Under the pieces are notes generated by a model. That model ran no database searches, had not been told where the DNA came from, and saw nothing but the letters and a program-made list of their open reading frames with translations. A program made the translations under genes and the position numbers. Below are positions 47,365 to 56,010 of a stretch of 64,000 nucleotides of DNA, one piece after another. The stretch comes from Maricaulis sp039978735. Its GTDB lineage: Bacteria > Pseudomonadota > Alphaproteobacteria > Caulobacterales > Maricaulaceae. Every line of letters starts with the position of its first letter. The stretch's first letter is position 1. The stretch lies in NCBI RefSeq assembly GCF_039978735.1, contig NZ_JBDWAS010000007.1:62001-126000 (forward strand). The letters are read 5' to 3'.

Positions 47365-48036
47365 TCAGCCGCCGCTGGCAGCCAGCCGGCGTGCCTCATT
47401 GATCTGTCCGCGCAGCACCAGGATCTCGATACGTTCGGGAGCCCGTTCGCGGGCCGCCTCGATGTCGGAGGCTGCGTCATCCAGATTGCCGGTGTTCAGG
47501 TGGAAGGCGGCGCGCAGATACCAGCCTTCGGCGCTCTCCGGCACCAGATCGACCAGGCTCTGGGCGTCGCGCGCCAGACCGCCCCAGTTTTCCTCGGCCA
47601 GGTACAAGCGTCCCCGGCCGGACAGGGTGAGGATGGAAAACGGGTCCAGGGCCAGAGCGGCCGCGTAATTGTCGAAGGCTGCGTCTGCATTGCCATTGCG
47701 GGCGCGGGTCTCGCCGGCCAGGGTCAGGAAGTCGACCCGTTCGGCATCGACCATTCCGGCGCGCCGTTGCGATGCCAGTTCTTCAAGAATGCCGGCCGCG
47801 ATGTCGAAATCGCCGAGGGCGATATAGGCGTGCGCCTCGCACACCTCCGCCGGCCAGCCGCCGCCCTCGATGCGCCAGATCTGGGCCTCCTCCAGTGCTT
47901 CGGCCGGATCGTCGCCGCTCATCGCGATACAGGACTGGTAGCGCATGCGTTCTGCGTGGCGCACGTCGTTCTGGGCCGATGCCGGCATGGTGCACAGGGC
48001 GAGAAGGAGGGGGCTCAGGACCAGACGCGACAACAT
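47365..48036 (-). CDS. Secreted TPR-repeat protein
   Basis: A 223-residue protein with a signal peptide (MLSRLVLSPLLLALCTMPASAQ). TPR-like helices follow, with NGNADAAFDNYAAALALDPFS and LDDAASDIEAARERAPER as the clearest repeats. TPRs mediate protein contacts in the periplasm. No partner can be named. It converges on the GGDEF gene with only 3 bases between stops. Confidence 0.8.
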   Translation of the reverse strand: MLSRLVLSPLLLALCTMPASAQNDVRHAERMRYQSCIAMSGDDPAEALEEAQIWRIEGGGWPAEVCEAHAYIALGDFDIAAGILEELASQRRAGMVDAERVDFLTLAGETRARNGNADAAFDNYAAALALDPFSILTLSGRGRLYLAEENWGGLARDAQSLVDLVPESAEGWYLRAAFHLNTGNLDDAASDIEAARERAPERIEILVLRGQINEARRLAASGG

Positions 48037-48117
48037 GGGAATATCCTGCGACGACAGACGCCGCCACGCTAGGGCGTGCGCGCGGCGGCGTCTATCGGCT
48101 TGCGCGTTACAAGGCTG

Positions 48118-48951
48118 TCAGGCCTTGGCGAAGTGCAGGATGCCCCAGTTGAGATACCCCTTGTCGGCGCCGTCGACCCAGTGTTTAAGCCCGTCGATCA
48201 TGCCATCGACATAGTCGGCGCCGGACAGGCGGGTGAGCTCCTCGCGGCGGTCCAGCAGAACCTCGCGCACCCGGTTGTAGTGCGTGCGCAGATTCATCGG
48301 CGTCTCGTCGAGATCGAGCGCTTCGAAGCCGCGTTTCTCCAGCGCGTGCCGGTAGAAGGCGACCGAGCCGAAGGTCTGCAGGTGGATACGGCGCAGGATG
48401 TGGTCCAGCACGCCGTCGGGACAATCGTCCGCCTGCATCGGGTCGGTGAAGATCAGCTCGCCGCCCGGACGGGTGATGCGGGCAATCTCGTCCATCACCT
48501 TCAGCCGCTCGCCCGAATGCAGGAAGGAATCCTGCGACCAGACGATGTCATAGCTGTCGTCCGGATCGTCGAGCGCCTCGAAAGAGCCGTAGACCACATC
48601 GATCTTGTCGTTCATGCCGGCCTTGGCCGTCAGCTCCCGGTTGAAGGCGTTCTGGGTCTCCGACAGGTTGAGGCAGGTGACGTGACAGCCGAACCGGTCG
48701 GCGAGATAGCGCGCCGAGCCGCCGAAGCCGGCGCCCAGATCGATCACCCTGCTGTCCGGCCCGATCGTTTTCAGGCGGTCGGCCATCGTGGTTACGGTGC
48801 GGCGGCTGGCCCGGGCGATATCCTCGTCCGGTGTCGCATACATCCCGACATGGATGTCCTCGCCGCCCCACACAGCGCGGTAGAAGGCATCGGCCGGCGC
48901 GCTGTCATAATAGGTTTCCGCCTCCAGGACGGCCTGTGACTTACTGCTCAT
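48118..48951 (-). CDS. Sarcosine/dimethylglycine N-methyltransferase (betaine synthesis)
   Basis: A 277-residue SAM-dependent methyltransferase. VIDLGAGFGGSARYLA is the SAM loop, and AETYYDSAPADAFYRAVWGGEDIHVGMY at the N-terminus is the SDMT hallmark block (only its position, residues 16-43, is given in full here). It converts sarcosine and dimethylglycine to glycine betaine. ATG at 48951 overlaps the stop of the GSMT gene by 11 bases, and the order GSMT-SDMT matches known two-enzyme betaine operons from halophiles such as Ectothiorhodospira. Confidence 0.88.
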   Translation of the reverse strand: MSSKSQAVLEAETYYDSAPADAFYRAVWGGEDIHVGMYATPDEDIARASRRTVTTMADRLKTIGPDSRVIDLGAGFGGSARYLADRFGCHVTCLNLSETQNAFNRELTAKAGMNDKIDVVYGSFEALDDPDDSYDIVWSQDSFLHSGERLKVMDEIARITRPGGELIFTDPMQADDCPDGVLDHILRRIHLQTFGSVAFYRHALEKRGFEALDLDETPMNLRTHYNRVREVLLDRREELTRLSGADYVDGMIDGLKHWVDGADKGYLNWGILHFAKA

Positions 48952-49747
48952 CTGCCAGTTTCTCCGCAACGTGGACGAAAAAGTCCGGATCGTTTTCCTG
49001 ATAGGTCTCCTGGAAATCGCCGTAGGTCTTCACCTTCTTGAACCCGACATCGGTCAGAAGCTTGCGCGTATAAGCCTTGCGCAGCGGGAACATGTTGAGG
49101 TGGTAGACTGCACCGTCCGGGAAGGCGTAGCGGAAGCGTGCCAGCCCGTCATCGACGTGTTCCGGCTCGGCCACGACCTGGTCGCCGCAATAATAATATT
49201 TGTGCTTGGTCGAGAAATCGCCGTCCAGGATCGAGTCGTAATTGCGCTGGTCGATGATCAGGATGCCGTCCCATTTCAGGGCCGCGTAGAACTCCGCCAG
49301 GGCGCGGCGGCGATCGTGCTCGTCGAACAGGTGGGTGAAGGAGTTGCCCAGGCAGATGATGGCGTCGAACTTGCCGTGGACATCCTTGTTCAGCCAGCGC
49401 CAGTCGGCGTGCACTGTGTTGAGAACCAGATTGCGCCGGCGGCCGTTTTCAAAGGCCTTGCCCAGCATTTCCGCGCTGCCGTCGACGGTGGTCACATCGA
49501 AGCCGGCCTTGAGCAGCTGGATCGAGTGAAAACCCGTCCCGGCCGCGGCATCGAGGACCTTTTTCTTGTCGCGGGCCTTCAGAATGTCGATGAAGAAGCG
49601 CCCCTCGCTTTCCGCGCGGGCGTCCCAGTCGATGAGCTCGTCCCACTTGTCGACAAAGCCCTCGATATATTCCTTCTGGTAGTGGTCCGTTTCCCGGGTG
49701 GCGATGGGATCCGTCCCGAAATCCTGAACCAGCGTGCCGTCAGTCAT
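48941..49747 (-). CDS. Glycine/sarcosine N-methyltransferase (betaine synthesis)
   Basis: A 268-residue SAM-dependent methyltransferase. Family blocks include EGFVDKWDELIDWDARAES, VLDAAAGTGFHSIQLLKAGF (SAM loop), ADWRWLN, IICLGNSFTHLFDE and NYDSILDGDFSTKHKYYYCGD (positions about 32-190). It methylates glycine to sarcosine and on to dimethylglycine. With the next gene it makes glycine betaine, a compatible solute for osmotic stress. Upstream lies a 444-base gap with a possible structured leader. Confidence 0.92.
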   Translation of the reverse strand: MTDGTLVQDFGTDPIATRETDHYQKEYIEGFVDKWDELIDWDARAESEGRFFIDILKARDKKKVLDAAAGTGFHSIQLLKAGFDVTTVDGSAEMLGKAFENGRRRNLVLNTVHADWRWLNKDVHGKFDAIICLGNSFTHLFDEHDRRRALAEFYAALKWDGILIIDQRNYDSILDGDFSTKHKYYYCGDQVVAEPEHVDDGLARFRYAFPDGAVYHLNMFPLRKAYTRKLLTDVGFKKVKTYGDFQETYQENDPDFFVHVAEKLADEQ

Positions 49748-50191
49748 TCACATCTGCGCCGGACTGCAGGCACAGCTCGCCCGCAGCTTTCCAGCGTCCC
49801 TGTTTGAGCGTTTTCGCCCGCACGCATACCGGCCGCGTGCAGACACACGGCGGGCGAATTATCGTCTTGATCGGTTTCGGCGGTTACGGGGGCTGGGGGA
49901 TCTGGTCTCCCCGGCCGCACCCGCAGGCGCGTTTGTCATTCTTGTGTGCGTGGCTCCCGGTCACAGACCGGACCGGAAGGATCACGCTGCACCCACCGCT
50001 CAGGCTAGCCACACCGCAGCCGTTGGCCGTCGGAAGCCTGCCTTGCCCGAATGGCCTAACAAACTTCCGGTAGAGCTGCAACAGCTGCCGGGGCGCCGCA
50101 ATCGTCGCCGGCGAGGCCCCCGGTGTTTGTTTTCGGGGCCAAGGTGTGAAAGAAGAGGGGGAATTCAGGTCCGGCCCGGTTTCCCGCTCCC
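49748..50191. promoter_or_regulatory. Divergent 444-base intergenic leader region
   Basis: No convincing gene is seen. On the minus strand, reading toward the GSMT start, TTCGCCCGC and GCGGGCGAA (about 49815-49858) can pair as a long hairpin near the start codon. Upstream at about 49870-50030 there are GC-rich helices including CTGTGACCGGGAGCCACG and GGCCGGGGAGACC. Weak similarity to parts of the cobalamin riboswitch was considered but is incomplete. Promoters for both the GSMT pair and the GT4 gene must be here. Confidence 0.4.
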
Positions 50192-51340
50192 ATGATCGTT
50201 CTCCAGGTTATTCCCGAACTCGATGCCGGCGGCGCCGAGCGGACGACGCTCGAGATCGCCGAAGCGGTGATCGCCGAGGGCGGCCGCGCGCTGGTCGCTT
50301 CGGCCGGCGGGCGGCTGGAGGACGAGCTGGCGGCGTTGGGCGGAGAACTCATTCGCATGCCGGCGGCCTCGAAGAATCCGCTAGACCTCTGGCGCAACAT
50401 GCACAGGCTCGTGGCGACGATCCGCAGCGAGACCGTCGATATCGTCCACGCCCGCTCGCGCGCACCGGCCTGGAGCGCGAAATGGGCCTGCGACCGCACC
50501 GACGCCCATTTCGTCACCACCTATCACGGCACCTACAATGCCCGTTCGGCGTTGAAACGGCGGTACAACTCCGTCATGGCGCGGGGCGAGCGCGTGATCG
50601 CGAATTCGGAATTCATCCGCGACCACATTGCCAACGAACACCCGTTCGCGACGTCGCGTGTGCGTGTGATCCCGCGCGGTGTCGACCTGGTGCGCTTCGA
50701 TCCGGAAGCGGTCGGGGAAGACCGGCTCGCCGCCCTGCGGCTGGCCTGGGCGCTGGACCCGCAGGATCAGAGCCCGCTCCTGCTCCTGCCGGCCCGCCTG
50801 ACGGGCTGGAAGGGACAGCGCGAGGCGATACGGGCGTTGGGGCGCCTGCAGGACGATCCGGAAGTGGAAACGCCGCGCCTGGTGCTGGCAGGCGACGCCC
50901 AGGGGCGCCAGACCTATGTCGAGGAGCTGCAGGCTCTGGCCGCATCGGAGCATGTTGCCGAGCGGGTTTCCATCGTCGGGCATTGCAGCGACATGCCGGC
51001 CGCGATGGCGCTCTGCGATCTGGTGCTGACCCCGTCCAATGAACCCGAGGCGTTTGGCCGGACCGCGGCCGAGGCGGGGGCGATGCTGAAGCCGGTGATC
51101 GCGGCCGATCATGGCGGCGCCCGCGAAGTGGTGCTGCATGGTGAAACCGGCTGGCGTGTGTCGCCGGGCGATCCCGCGGCGCTCGCGGCAGCTGTCGCCG
51201 GCGCGCTTGCGCTGGCCCCGGAAGACCGTGAAGCGGTGGGACAACGGGCCCGGGCGCATGTCATTGCGGAATTTTCTACCGTCAGCCTGCAAGCTTCGAC
51301 TTTGCGCGTCTATCACGAGGTCCTAAACTCACCGTCATGA
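50192..51340 (+). CDS. GT4-family glycosyltransferase
   Basis: A 382-residue GT-B fold enzyme. The N-domain starts VLQVIPELDAGGAER. The C-domain carries LPARLTGWKGQREAI and the donor-site EPEAFGRTAAEAGAM (E-x7-E). Such enzymes act in LPS or capsule assembly. The sugar and acceptor are unknown. ATGA overlap links it to the GT9 gene downstream, and both precede infC. Confidence 0.9.
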   Translation: MIVLQVIPELDAGGAERTTLEIAEAVIAEGGRALVASAGGRLEDELAALGGELIRMPAASKNPLDLWRNMHRLVATIRSETVDIVHARSRAPAWSAKWACDRTDAHFVTTYHGTYNARSALKRRYNSVMARGERVIANSEFIRDHIANEHPFATSRVRVIPRGVDLVRFDPEAVGEDRLAALRLAWALDPQDQSPLLLLPARLTGWKGQREAIRALGRLQDDPEVETPRLVLAGDAQGRQTYVEELQALAASEHVAERVSIVGHCSDMPAAMALCDLVLTPSNEPEAFGRTAAEAGAMLKPVIAADHGGAREVVLHGETGWRVSPGDPAALAAAVAGALALAPEDREAVGQRARAHVIAEFSTVSLQASTLRVYHEVLNSPS

Positions 51341-52320
51341 GCGAACCGCAGCGCGACATCACCTATATCCTGCACTGGGGCGATCTGGCCTCGACCGTCC
51401 GGATGCTGGCGGCAGCCCGGCTGCTGCGCGACGTGCACAAGCGCGACCGCATCATCCTGCTGACAAAGCCGGACTTCGAGAGCTTTCTCAAGCACTGCCC
51501 CTATTTCAACCTGATCGAGACGGACGCGCTGCCGGATGCACGGCCGATGGCCGGCTTGCGCGACAAGCGGATCAAGCTGAACAAGCCGGTCCGCGTCTAC
51601 GATCTTGTGGGCGATGCCGACAGCCGCAAGCTGAAACGCCTCTTCCGCTTTTCCAAATGCCGCTGGACCGAGATCGCGGCAGACCCGCGCACAGGCGAGC
51701 ACCCGGTTGACGCCGTCGCCGGCCGTCTCAATGCGGCGCTGGGCCTGGCACCGGAACACTTCCCGCTCGGAGCCGCGCCGCCGCCGGATACCAGCTGGGT
51801 CGACTATCTCGCCAAGCAGTCCCGCATGCTCGACCCGGAATATTTCGGCCTCAACGGGCGTTTCGCCCTGCTGGCGCCGTCGGGCGATACGGTGAAGCCG
51901 GCGCTGCGCTGGCCGCAGGAACGCTGGGCAGCCTTGGCACACGAACTGCTGCAGTCCGGGGTGACGCCGGCTCTGATCGGCGGACCGGATACCCGCGAAG
52001 TCGGCCGCTACGTGGCCCACGTCACGCCGGGCGCGCGCGATCTGACCGGCAAGGCCAAGCTGGCCCAGCTTGCCGGGCTTGCCCGTCACGCGCGCTTCGT
52101 GTTCAGCGAGGACACGCCGCTTCTGCATCTGCTCGTGGCGTCCGGGCCGCCCGCTCTGGCGCTTTATGGCGATGTGGGCGATCCGGCGTTGATCGCGCCG
52201 CGCGGTCCGAGCCCCGTCATCCTCATGCATGCGCCCACGCTGGCCCAGGTGACGCCGGAGGAGGCGGTTGCCGCGATGCGTTTTGCCGGCGGGTTCGATC
52301 GCGAGCCGGAAGCCGCCTGA
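51337..52320 (+). CDS. GT9-family (heptosyltransferase-like) glycosyltransferase
   Basis: A 327-residue protein of the ADP-heptose:LPS heptosyltransferase fold. LAPSGDTVKPALRWPQERWA is the donor-region block (positions about 187-206). LIGGPDT and ARFVFSEDTPLLHLLVASG with GDVGDP follow. The N-terminal ILHWGDLASTVR replaces the usual R-x2-GD. It probably adds a sugar to a surface glycan. The ATG overlaps the GT4 stop. Confidence 0.88.
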   Translation: MSEPQRDITYILHWGDLASTVRMLAAARLLRDVHKRDRIILLTKPDFESFLKHCPYFNLIETDALPDARPMAGLRDKRIKLNKPVRVYDLVGDADSRKLKRLFRFSKCRWTEIAADPRTGEHPVDAVAGRLNAALGLAPEHFPLGAAPPPDTSWVDYLAKQSRMLDPEYFGLNGRFALLAPSGDTVKPALRWPQERWAALAHELLQSGVTPALIGGPDTREVGRYVAHVTPGARDLTGKAKLAQLAGLARHARFVFSEDTPLLHLLVASGPPALALYGDVGDPALIAPRGPSPVILMHAPTLAQVTPEEAVAAMRFAGGFDREPEAA

Positions 52321-52424
52321 CCGGTTGAATCTGGGCTGATGCTCCCCATATGCGCGTCTCGCGCGCCGCCGTTCCGGGGAACTATTCCGGCCAGCCGGGG
52401 TTTCCGACAGTGCGCCGTGCTTGC

Positions 52425-52440
52425 CAAATGTGATCATTTG
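52425..52440. promoter_or_regulatory. Inverted repeat CAAATG-TGAT-CATTTG before infC
   Basis: Perfect 6-base arms around TGAT. It lies about 120 bases before the infC start and its 3' edge runs into TTGACC (52438-52443), a possible -35 box. It might be an operator. No regulator is known. Confidence 0.4.
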
Positions 52441-52559
52441 ACCATAGTGCGCCGCTCCCGTCCGGACAGGCGCCTGTTATGCCCACTTTGGGCTTGATCC
52501 GGTCCTGCCGCCGGGAGATTACTAAGTTTCAGTACGTGGGCCACAAGGGAGAAGAGGCC

Positions 52560-53099
52560 ATAGCCCGTAGACCGCACGCCGCGCAACCGCCCAAAAAGGA
52601 AGGGCCGCGCACCAACAGGGATATCCGCGTTCCGCGGGTTCTCTTGATCGACGAACACGGCGAAAAACAGGGCATCATGCCTGTTGAAGCTGCTCTGGAA
52701 GCCGCTGAGGAAGCGGGACTCGACCTTGTCGAGGTGTCTCCCAATGCCGATCCGCCCGTGTGCAAGATCGTCGACTACGGCAAGCTGAAATACCAGGAAC
52801 AGAAGAAGAAGGCCGAGGCGAAGAAGAAGCAGAAGATCGTCGAGATCAAAGAGATCAAGATGCGTCCGAACATCGATGTGCACGACTACCAGGTGAAAAC
52901 CAAGGCGATGCACCGCTTCTTCGAGGCTGGCGACAAGGTGAAGGTCACGCTGCGCTTCCGCGGCCGCGAGATGGCCCACCAGGATCGCGGCATGGATATC
53001 ATGAACCGCGTCAAGCTGGATTTTGCCGAAGTGGCCAAGGTCGAGTTCGAGCCGAAGCTCGAAGGCCGCCTGATGGTCATGGTGATGGCGCCGCGCTGA
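52560..53099 (+). CDS. infC: Translation initiation factor IF-3
   Basis: A 179-residue protein. The N-domain begins PRTNRDIRVPRVLLID, then a linker rich in Lys (KKKAEAKKKQKIVEIKEIK), and the C-domain runs from MRPNIDVHDY to MVMVMAPR. IF-3 keeps 30S subunits free and checks the start codon. The family-like N-terminus (ARRPHAAQPP) begins just after a potential ATA initiation codon at 52560, with AGGGAG 8 bases upstream (52546-52551). Non-AUG starts are known for infC. The only in-frame ATG upstream is 52479, which adds 27 residues that look non-coding. Confidence 0.9.
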   Translation: MARRPHAAQPPKKEGPRTNRDIRVPRVLLIDEHGEKQGIMPVEAALEAAEEAGLDLVEVSPNADPPVCKIVDYGKLKYQEQKKKAEAKKKQKIVEIKEIKMRPNIDVHDYQVKTKAMHRFFEAGDKVKVTLRFRGREMAHQDRGMDIMNRVKLDFAEVAKVEFEPKLEGRLMVMVMAPR

Positions 53100-53131
53100 T
53101 CGCGTCGCCTGCCCTCTGACGGCTTTGCAAG

Positions 53132-53158
53132 ACGGCGCCTTTCGGGGCGCCGTTTTTC
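53132..53158 (+). terminator. Rho-independent terminator after infC
   Basis: ACGGCGCC-TTTCGG-GGCGCCGT, an 8-bp GC stem, is followed by TTTTTCG. It lies 32 bases after infC, so infC is not in the same transcript as rpmI-rplT unless readthrough occurs. Confidence 0.85.
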
Positions 53159-53199
53159 GTGGCCGGATGGCCGCGAAGTGCCGCCACAAGATCGAAAGC

Positions 53200-53279
53200 C
53201 AAGATCGACAATTTTTCCCGCACGACTCGTCTTTCTCATTGTGCTACAAGGATAGTTCAATATCGAAAGATCGACAAAA
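53200..53279 (+). promoter_or_regulatory. Direct repeats upstream of the Fic gene
   Basis: AAGATCGACAA appears at about 53200 and again at about 53268, within AT-richer sequence that also has several TCGA palindromes. The repeats could bind a regulator of the Fic gene, perhaps its own C-terminal winged helix. Confidence 0.35.
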
Positions 53280-54479
53280 TTGATCGAGACACCCAATCGG
53301 ATCGAGCCGTGCCTCTTTGATGACAGGGTCCCTGCGGACCTGGCGGATCTGGCTGTCGAGTTGCGCGCCGCGGCGCAGGGGCTGGGGGTCGGGCTGCATC
53401 CGGACAGTGCTGCAGAACTGGCAGACCTCGTCCGGGTGATGAACTGCTACTATTCCAATCTGATCGAAGGGCACAATACACGCCCCCGGGACATCGAACT
53501 GGCCCTGATGGGGGCCGAGATCGATGAGGCGGCGCGGCCGCTGGCGCTTGAGGCACGGGCCCATGTCGTCGTCCAGCGTCTGATCGACCAGCGGTTCCGG
53601 GAGGGCACACTCGACAGGCCGACATCACCGGAATTCCTGTCCTGGGTGCATCGCGAATTCTACAACAACATGCCCCCCGAATTCAGGTTTGTGGAACATC
53701 TGGATGGCCGGAAAGAGGAGATCCGTCCCGGCGCTTTCCGTGCCGAGGGCGATGGTGAGGTCTCGGTCGGCCGGCACCGTCCGCCGTCCGGAAAGCATGT
53801 GGTCCGCTTTCTCGAACATTTCGACATGCGCTACCGCTCGGTCGAGATGTCGGCCAGCGGCCGCATCATTGCCATTCCCGCTGCCCATCATCGCCTCAAC
53901 TATATTCACCCGTTTCCGGACGGAAACGGACGGGTGAGCCGGCTGATGTCGCATGCCATGGCGTTGCGTGCCGGCCTTGGCGCTGGCGGTCTCTGGTCGA
54001 TATCCCGCGGCCTGGCTCGCGGGCTCGAAGGCCGCGGTGAATACATGCGCATGATGGACCTGGCCGACGCCCCCCGCCGGAGTGATCATGATGGGCGGGG
54101 CAATCTGTCCGAAGCGGCGCTTCATGAATTCTGCCGCTGGTTCTTCAAGGTCGCACTCGACCAGATCGCGTTTTCCGGCCGCTTGTTCGATCTCGCCGGC
54201 CTGGAAGCGCGCTACAGGCGACTCGTCGCCGATGTCAGCGAGGACAAGCGGGCTCCGGATCTCGTCTCTGCTGTTCTGCGCTATGGCGTGCTGGAGCGGG
54301 GCGAGGCCGCCACGGTGCTGAAAACCTCGGGCGTGACCGCACGCAAGACCCTGAACCAGCTGGTCAGCCAGGGTTTCCTGACGTCGCCGTCGCCGAAGAC
54401 GCCGGTTCGTCTTGCCTTCCCGCTGGCCTATCGCGAACGCCTTTTTCCAAACCTGTTCACCGACGCAGCCTTGCCCTAG
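53280..54479 (+). CDS. Fic-family AMP-transferase with winged-helix C-terminus
   Basis: A 399-residue protein starting at TTG 53280. No ATG lies near the domain start. The Fic motif is HPFPDGNGR at 210-218. The autoinhibitory helix motif S-N-L-I-E-G at 59-64 makes it class II (N-terminal inhibition). The C-terminal ~70 residues resemble a winged helix (LKTSGVTARKTLNQLVSQGFL). Fic enzymes attach AMP (or other nucleotides) to target proteins and can be toxins. Targets are unknown. No separate antitoxin (FicA-like) gene is adjacent. It converges on the MFS gene. Confidence 0.88.
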   Translation: MIETPNRIEPCLFDDRVPADLADLAVELRAAAQGLGVGLHPDSAAELADLVRVMNCYYSNLIEGHNTRPRDIELALMGAEIDEAARPLALEARAHVVVQRLIDQRFREGTLDRPTSPEFLSWVHREFYNNMPPEFRFVEHLDGRKEEIRPGAFRAEGDGEVSVGRHRPPSGKHVVRFLEHFDMRYRSVEMSASGRIIAIPAAHHRLNYIHPFPDGNGRVSRLMSHAMALRAGLGAGGLWSISRGLARGLEGRGEYMRMMDLADAPRRSDHDGRGNLSEAALHEFCRWFFKVALDQIAFSGRLFDLAGLEARYRRLVADVSEDKRAPDLVSAVLRYGVLERGEAATVLKTSGVTARKTLNQLVSQGFLTSPSPKTPVRLAFPLAYRERLFPNLFTDAALP

Positions 54480-54485
54480 CGCACG

Positions 54486-55856
54486 TTACGGCGCGGCCGG
54501 GCGGCCCTGATTGTCCGCACCAGGCGCCGGCATGGCTTCTTCCTCAACCTCGTCCAGCGCGTCGGTCTTCGCCAGTTGCGGGAAGAGGCGGAACCAGGCG
54601 GCGGCTGTGACCAGCGCCATGACGCCGCCCAGCAGGACGGCGCCGACCGGGCCGAGGAAACGCGCGGCGACGCCGGATTCGAATTCGCCCAGCTCGTTCG
54701 AGGCGGAAATGAAGATGAACTCCACCGAGGAAACGCGGCCGCGCATCGCGGTCGGGGTTGCCAGCTGGATGATCGACTGGCGGATGAAGACCGAGATCAT
54801 GTCGGCGGCGCCGGTCACCGCCAGGGCGATCAGCGACAGGAGCAGGATCTTGGACAGGGCAAAGCCCAGCATCGCCACGCCATAGACGGCGATGGCGCCG
54901 AGCATCCAGGCGCCGATATGGCGGGTCAGCGGCCGTGTCGCCAGCATGAAGGCGATGACCGCCGCCCCGATGGCCGGCGCCGTGCGCAACAGGCCCAGCC
55001 CCACCGTGTCGGTATGCAGCACGTCGCGCGCGAAGACCGGCAACAGCGCCGTCACGCCGCCGAACAGCACGACCACGAGATCCAGCGAGATGGCCCCCAG
55101 CACGACCTTGTTGTGCCGCACATAACGCAGCCCCTCGAGCGCCATGCGCCAGCCGGACTGGCCGTGCACCTTCTCGTGCGCCGGCGTACGTGCGGTGGCG
55201 ATGGCCAGGGTGGCGAAGACCAGCAGGGCAGCGCTGGTCAGATAGACCGCTTCCGGACCCGCGATATAGAGCAGCCCGCCCAGGGCCGGACCGCCGATTG
55301 CCGCGCCCTGGAAGCCCAGCGAGTTCCAGGCGATCGCCTGGCGCAGATCGGCCCGCGGCACGATGCGGGGCAGGAGCGCACTTGCCGCTGCGGGCGAGAA
55401 GGCGTGCATGCAGCCCAGAATGATCGCCGCCGTGAACACGATCCACAGCTGCACCGGACCGGAGAAGAACGGGCTCGCCGCCAGCGCCAGGGCGCAGATC
55501 ACGCGGACCACATTCGTCACGATGAGTATCAGGCGCCGGTCGAGCCGGTCGGCCGCCTGTCCGCCGACAAGCGACAGCAGGAAAACCGGTGCGAACTGGG
55601 CAAGACCGACAAAGCCCAGCATCAGCGCGCTTTCCTCGATCGAGCGGGTCTCGCGTGCCACGTCATAGACCTGCCAGCCGATCGCGACCGCCTGCATCTG
55701 CCGCGCAGCGGAGATCGATTGCCGCATCGCCCAGTAGTGGCGGTAGGGCTGGTGGCGGAAGATGTCGAGAGACGGTGTCAGCACGCGCGGGAGAGATAAG
55801 CGGGTTCGCGGCACCGGGCAATCCGTCGCATCGGGCGCGCCGCGAAGATGCCGCAT
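54486..55856 (-). CDS. MFS transporter, EntS/DHA3-like
   Basis: A 456-residue polytopic protein with about 12 helices. The early motif is YRHYWAMRQSISAARQMQAVAIGWQVYD, the region of the family's TM1 (given by position, about residues 41-68). GGQAADRLDRR is motif A. It resembles siderophore or small-molecule exporters (EntS, MdfA-like DHA3). ATG at 55856 is used because the longer frame to 56021 would run into the next gene's promoter. A GTG start near 55785 is also possible. The acidic C-terminus ends QGRPAAP. Divergent from the repeat protein. Confidence 0.85.
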   Translation of the reverse strand: MRHLRGAPDATDCPVPRTRLSLPRVLTPSLDIFRHQPYRHYWAMRQSISAARQMQAVAIGWQVYDVARETRSIEESALMLGFVGLAQFAPVFLLSLVGGQAADRLDRRLILIVTNVVRVICALALAASPFFSGPVQLWIVFTAAIILGCMHAFSPAAASALLPRIVPRADLRQAIAWNSLGFQGAAIGGPALGGLLYIAGPEAVYLTSAALLVFATLAIATARTPAHEKVHGQSGWRMALEGLRYVRHNKVVLGAISLDLVVVLFGGVTALLPVFARDVLHTDTVGLGLLRTAPAIGAAVIAFMLATRPLTRHIGAWMLGAIAVYGVAMLGFALSKILLLSLIALAVTGAADMISVFIRQSIIQLATPTAMRGRVSSVEFIFISASNELGEFESGVAARFLGPVGAVLLGGVMALVTAAAWFRLFPQLAKTDALDEVEEEAMPAPGADNQGRPAAP

Positions 55857-56010
55857 GTCGGGCGGATTGCGGGCTACCCTGTTCAGGCGATATTCAGCGG
55901 CTGGGATTTGTGATGAAATCACTTGAAACTCATGGCCGTATTCGCGCGGCGCTCCGCAGGGGCCTTTGCGCCGGATACGGTCGAACAGTCCGACAGACAG
56001 GGGGAATGAC

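Noticed and set aside
49860..50040. Cobalamin riboswitch on the minus strand
   Set aside because: Patches like CTGTGACCGGGAGCC and GGGGAGACC are suggestive, but the GCCACTG, GGGAAGG and AGCCAGGAGACC boxes are not found in order, and betaine methyltransferases are not typical B12 targets.
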